Source: Pseudorasbora parva
Taxonomy: Eukaryota; Chordata; Actinopteri; Cypriniformes; Gobionidae
Length of the DNA: 64,000 bases
Assembly (NCBI RefSeq): GCF_024679245.1
Contig: NC_090191.1
Span: 36,613,138 to 36,677,137, forward strand
Direction of reading: 5' to 3'
The translations under genes were made by a program, and so were the position numbers. The notes beneath the pieces were generated by a model. It saw only the letters and a list, made by a program, of their open reading frames with translations. It had not been told where the DNA came from and made no database searches. Shown in pieces: positions 62,989 through 64,000 of the stretch (the stretch's first letter is position 1; each line of letters starts with the position of its first letter).

Positions 62989-64000
62989 CATTGTATTTGT
63001 TTTATTATTATTATTATTAGTATTATTTGTATTTCTTTTTATTAACTTTCTTAAAATAAGTTATTTATTATTTATTATAAGTTTTTAGTTTTATTTAATT
63101 CTGTAATTTATTTATTCGTTTATTTTTTTGTCTTTTTACATTTTAATTACATTTAATACAATTTCTTTTGGGGCCTTTTTGATACTATTTTGGAGGGATA
63201 CTGTAAGGAAATGGATCAGAAAACCTAGGCTTCTTGAACCCGTGTCACCCATTTGAGTACCAGACATTTCATAAGCATTCATGTTACCTGTGCCATGGCT
63301 CTGACATATGTTGTCTTTCTGAACAGTGAAACCACAAATTCATCATATTTAAATACACGAAAAAAACAAATAGGTTTCAATAGGTTGTGCTACTTTGTGA
63401 CTAAAACTCTATTTTTTATATTATTTTACATTTGTTACGGTTATGAAACGTTTAATCTTTTTGGTCCTTTATCTTTGATTCCCCTATATGTATATATATA
63501 AACATAATAATGATAATGCTTTGTTATCTTGTTCTTTACTTTTGTAATTCTTGTTCTTCTGCCCTTTTAGCAGCTCTGCAGTAAACACAGCATTTTCAAA
63601 CACTCAGCAGCGGCTGAGAGAACACAAGTGCGCTTTTGTTTATTAGTTGCGTACCAGCTTGCGTCTCCATCCCTGCGTTACATCCCCAGCCTCTTTTCTT
63701 GCTCCTTCACGCAGAGCTTTGACGGACATGTCATCACACGGCGTAATAAAAGCAGCTAGGCTGTATGATCTATCAGCTGTAACATAGAGGCCCGCTTAGC
63801 ACATCCAAAAGGGGCCGTCTGTGTCTTTAAGCCTGTGTGGGAGTGGAGCACTAATAGGGGGAAATGTCTTGGACAACTGATTTGAAGATACTTTGCTCAG
63901 AGCGCGGCAGGTGACGCGGTGTCTCCCTTTTTTGATGTGGCACAACACAGAGTCGCGTCGACTGATAGCTTCAAAACGCACAAGAGTGAGACCTTATTCT
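62987..64000. other. intergenic, no gene
   Basis: TTATT simple sequence to about 63150, then unique DNA. GC content rises after 63600, but no exon is supported. Confidence 0.4.

Overview
This window is vertebrate, almost certainly teleost and most likely cyprinid (zebrafish/carp lineage), nuclear DNA. It has very low coding density, GT-AG introns, long CA/CT/TA microsatellites, Tc1-like transposons with TA target sites, many short non-autonomous DNA elements and tRNA-derived SINEs. Nothing bacterial, viral or organellar was seen.

One protein-coding gene can be read end to end: mdfic (MyoD family inhibitor domain containing, also called HIC), on the + strand. It has four coding exons: 6224-6317, 8093-8227, 21436-21729 and 28262-28512. 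All three introns are GT-AG and phase 1, and the spliced reading frame is 257 codons plus a stop. The last exon carries the whole cysteine-rich I-mfa domain. Exon 3 holds the conserved basic/serine-rich segment that precedes it. A possible 5' UTR intron lies just upstream, and the 3' UTR probably runs to about 30.2 kb.

Layout: 1-5.7 kb is intergenic DNA with degraded repeats and a CA microsatellite. 5.7-6.3 kb is the probable promoter, leader and first coding exon. 6.3-8.1 kb is intron 1. 8.2-21.4 kb is intron 2, with several mobile elements, two CT microsatellites and a complete Tc1-like element with a dead transposase at 19427-21086. 21.7-28.26 kb is intron 3, which contains a second Tc1-like element that was itself invaded by a TTAA-flanked palindromic element. 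28.3-30.2 kb is the last coding exon and 3' UTR. 30.2-64 kb has no gene I can support. It is a repeat-rich stretch with a third Tc1-like remnant, at least four TTAA-flanked non-autonomous elements, SINEs, one 2-kb element with TIRs of unknown class, and several non-repetitive patches that could be conserved regulatory DNA. In tetrapods MDFIC sits between FOXP2 and TFEC in a gene-poor region, which fits this layout, but no exon of either neighbour was recognised.

The most informative observation is the set of short elements that sit between TTAA duplications and start with AG or AGG. One of them (54127-55040) interrupts a dispersed repeat, and a second copy of that repeat at 9.6-9.86 kb is uninterrupted at the matching TTAA. 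This gives an occupied site and an empty site within one window. I found no previously undescribed gene system here. The items most worth checking are this TTAA element group, the roughly 120-nt CT microsatellite that serves as the polypyrimidine tract of mdfic exon 3, and a possible orphan exon near 60.8-61.0 kb.
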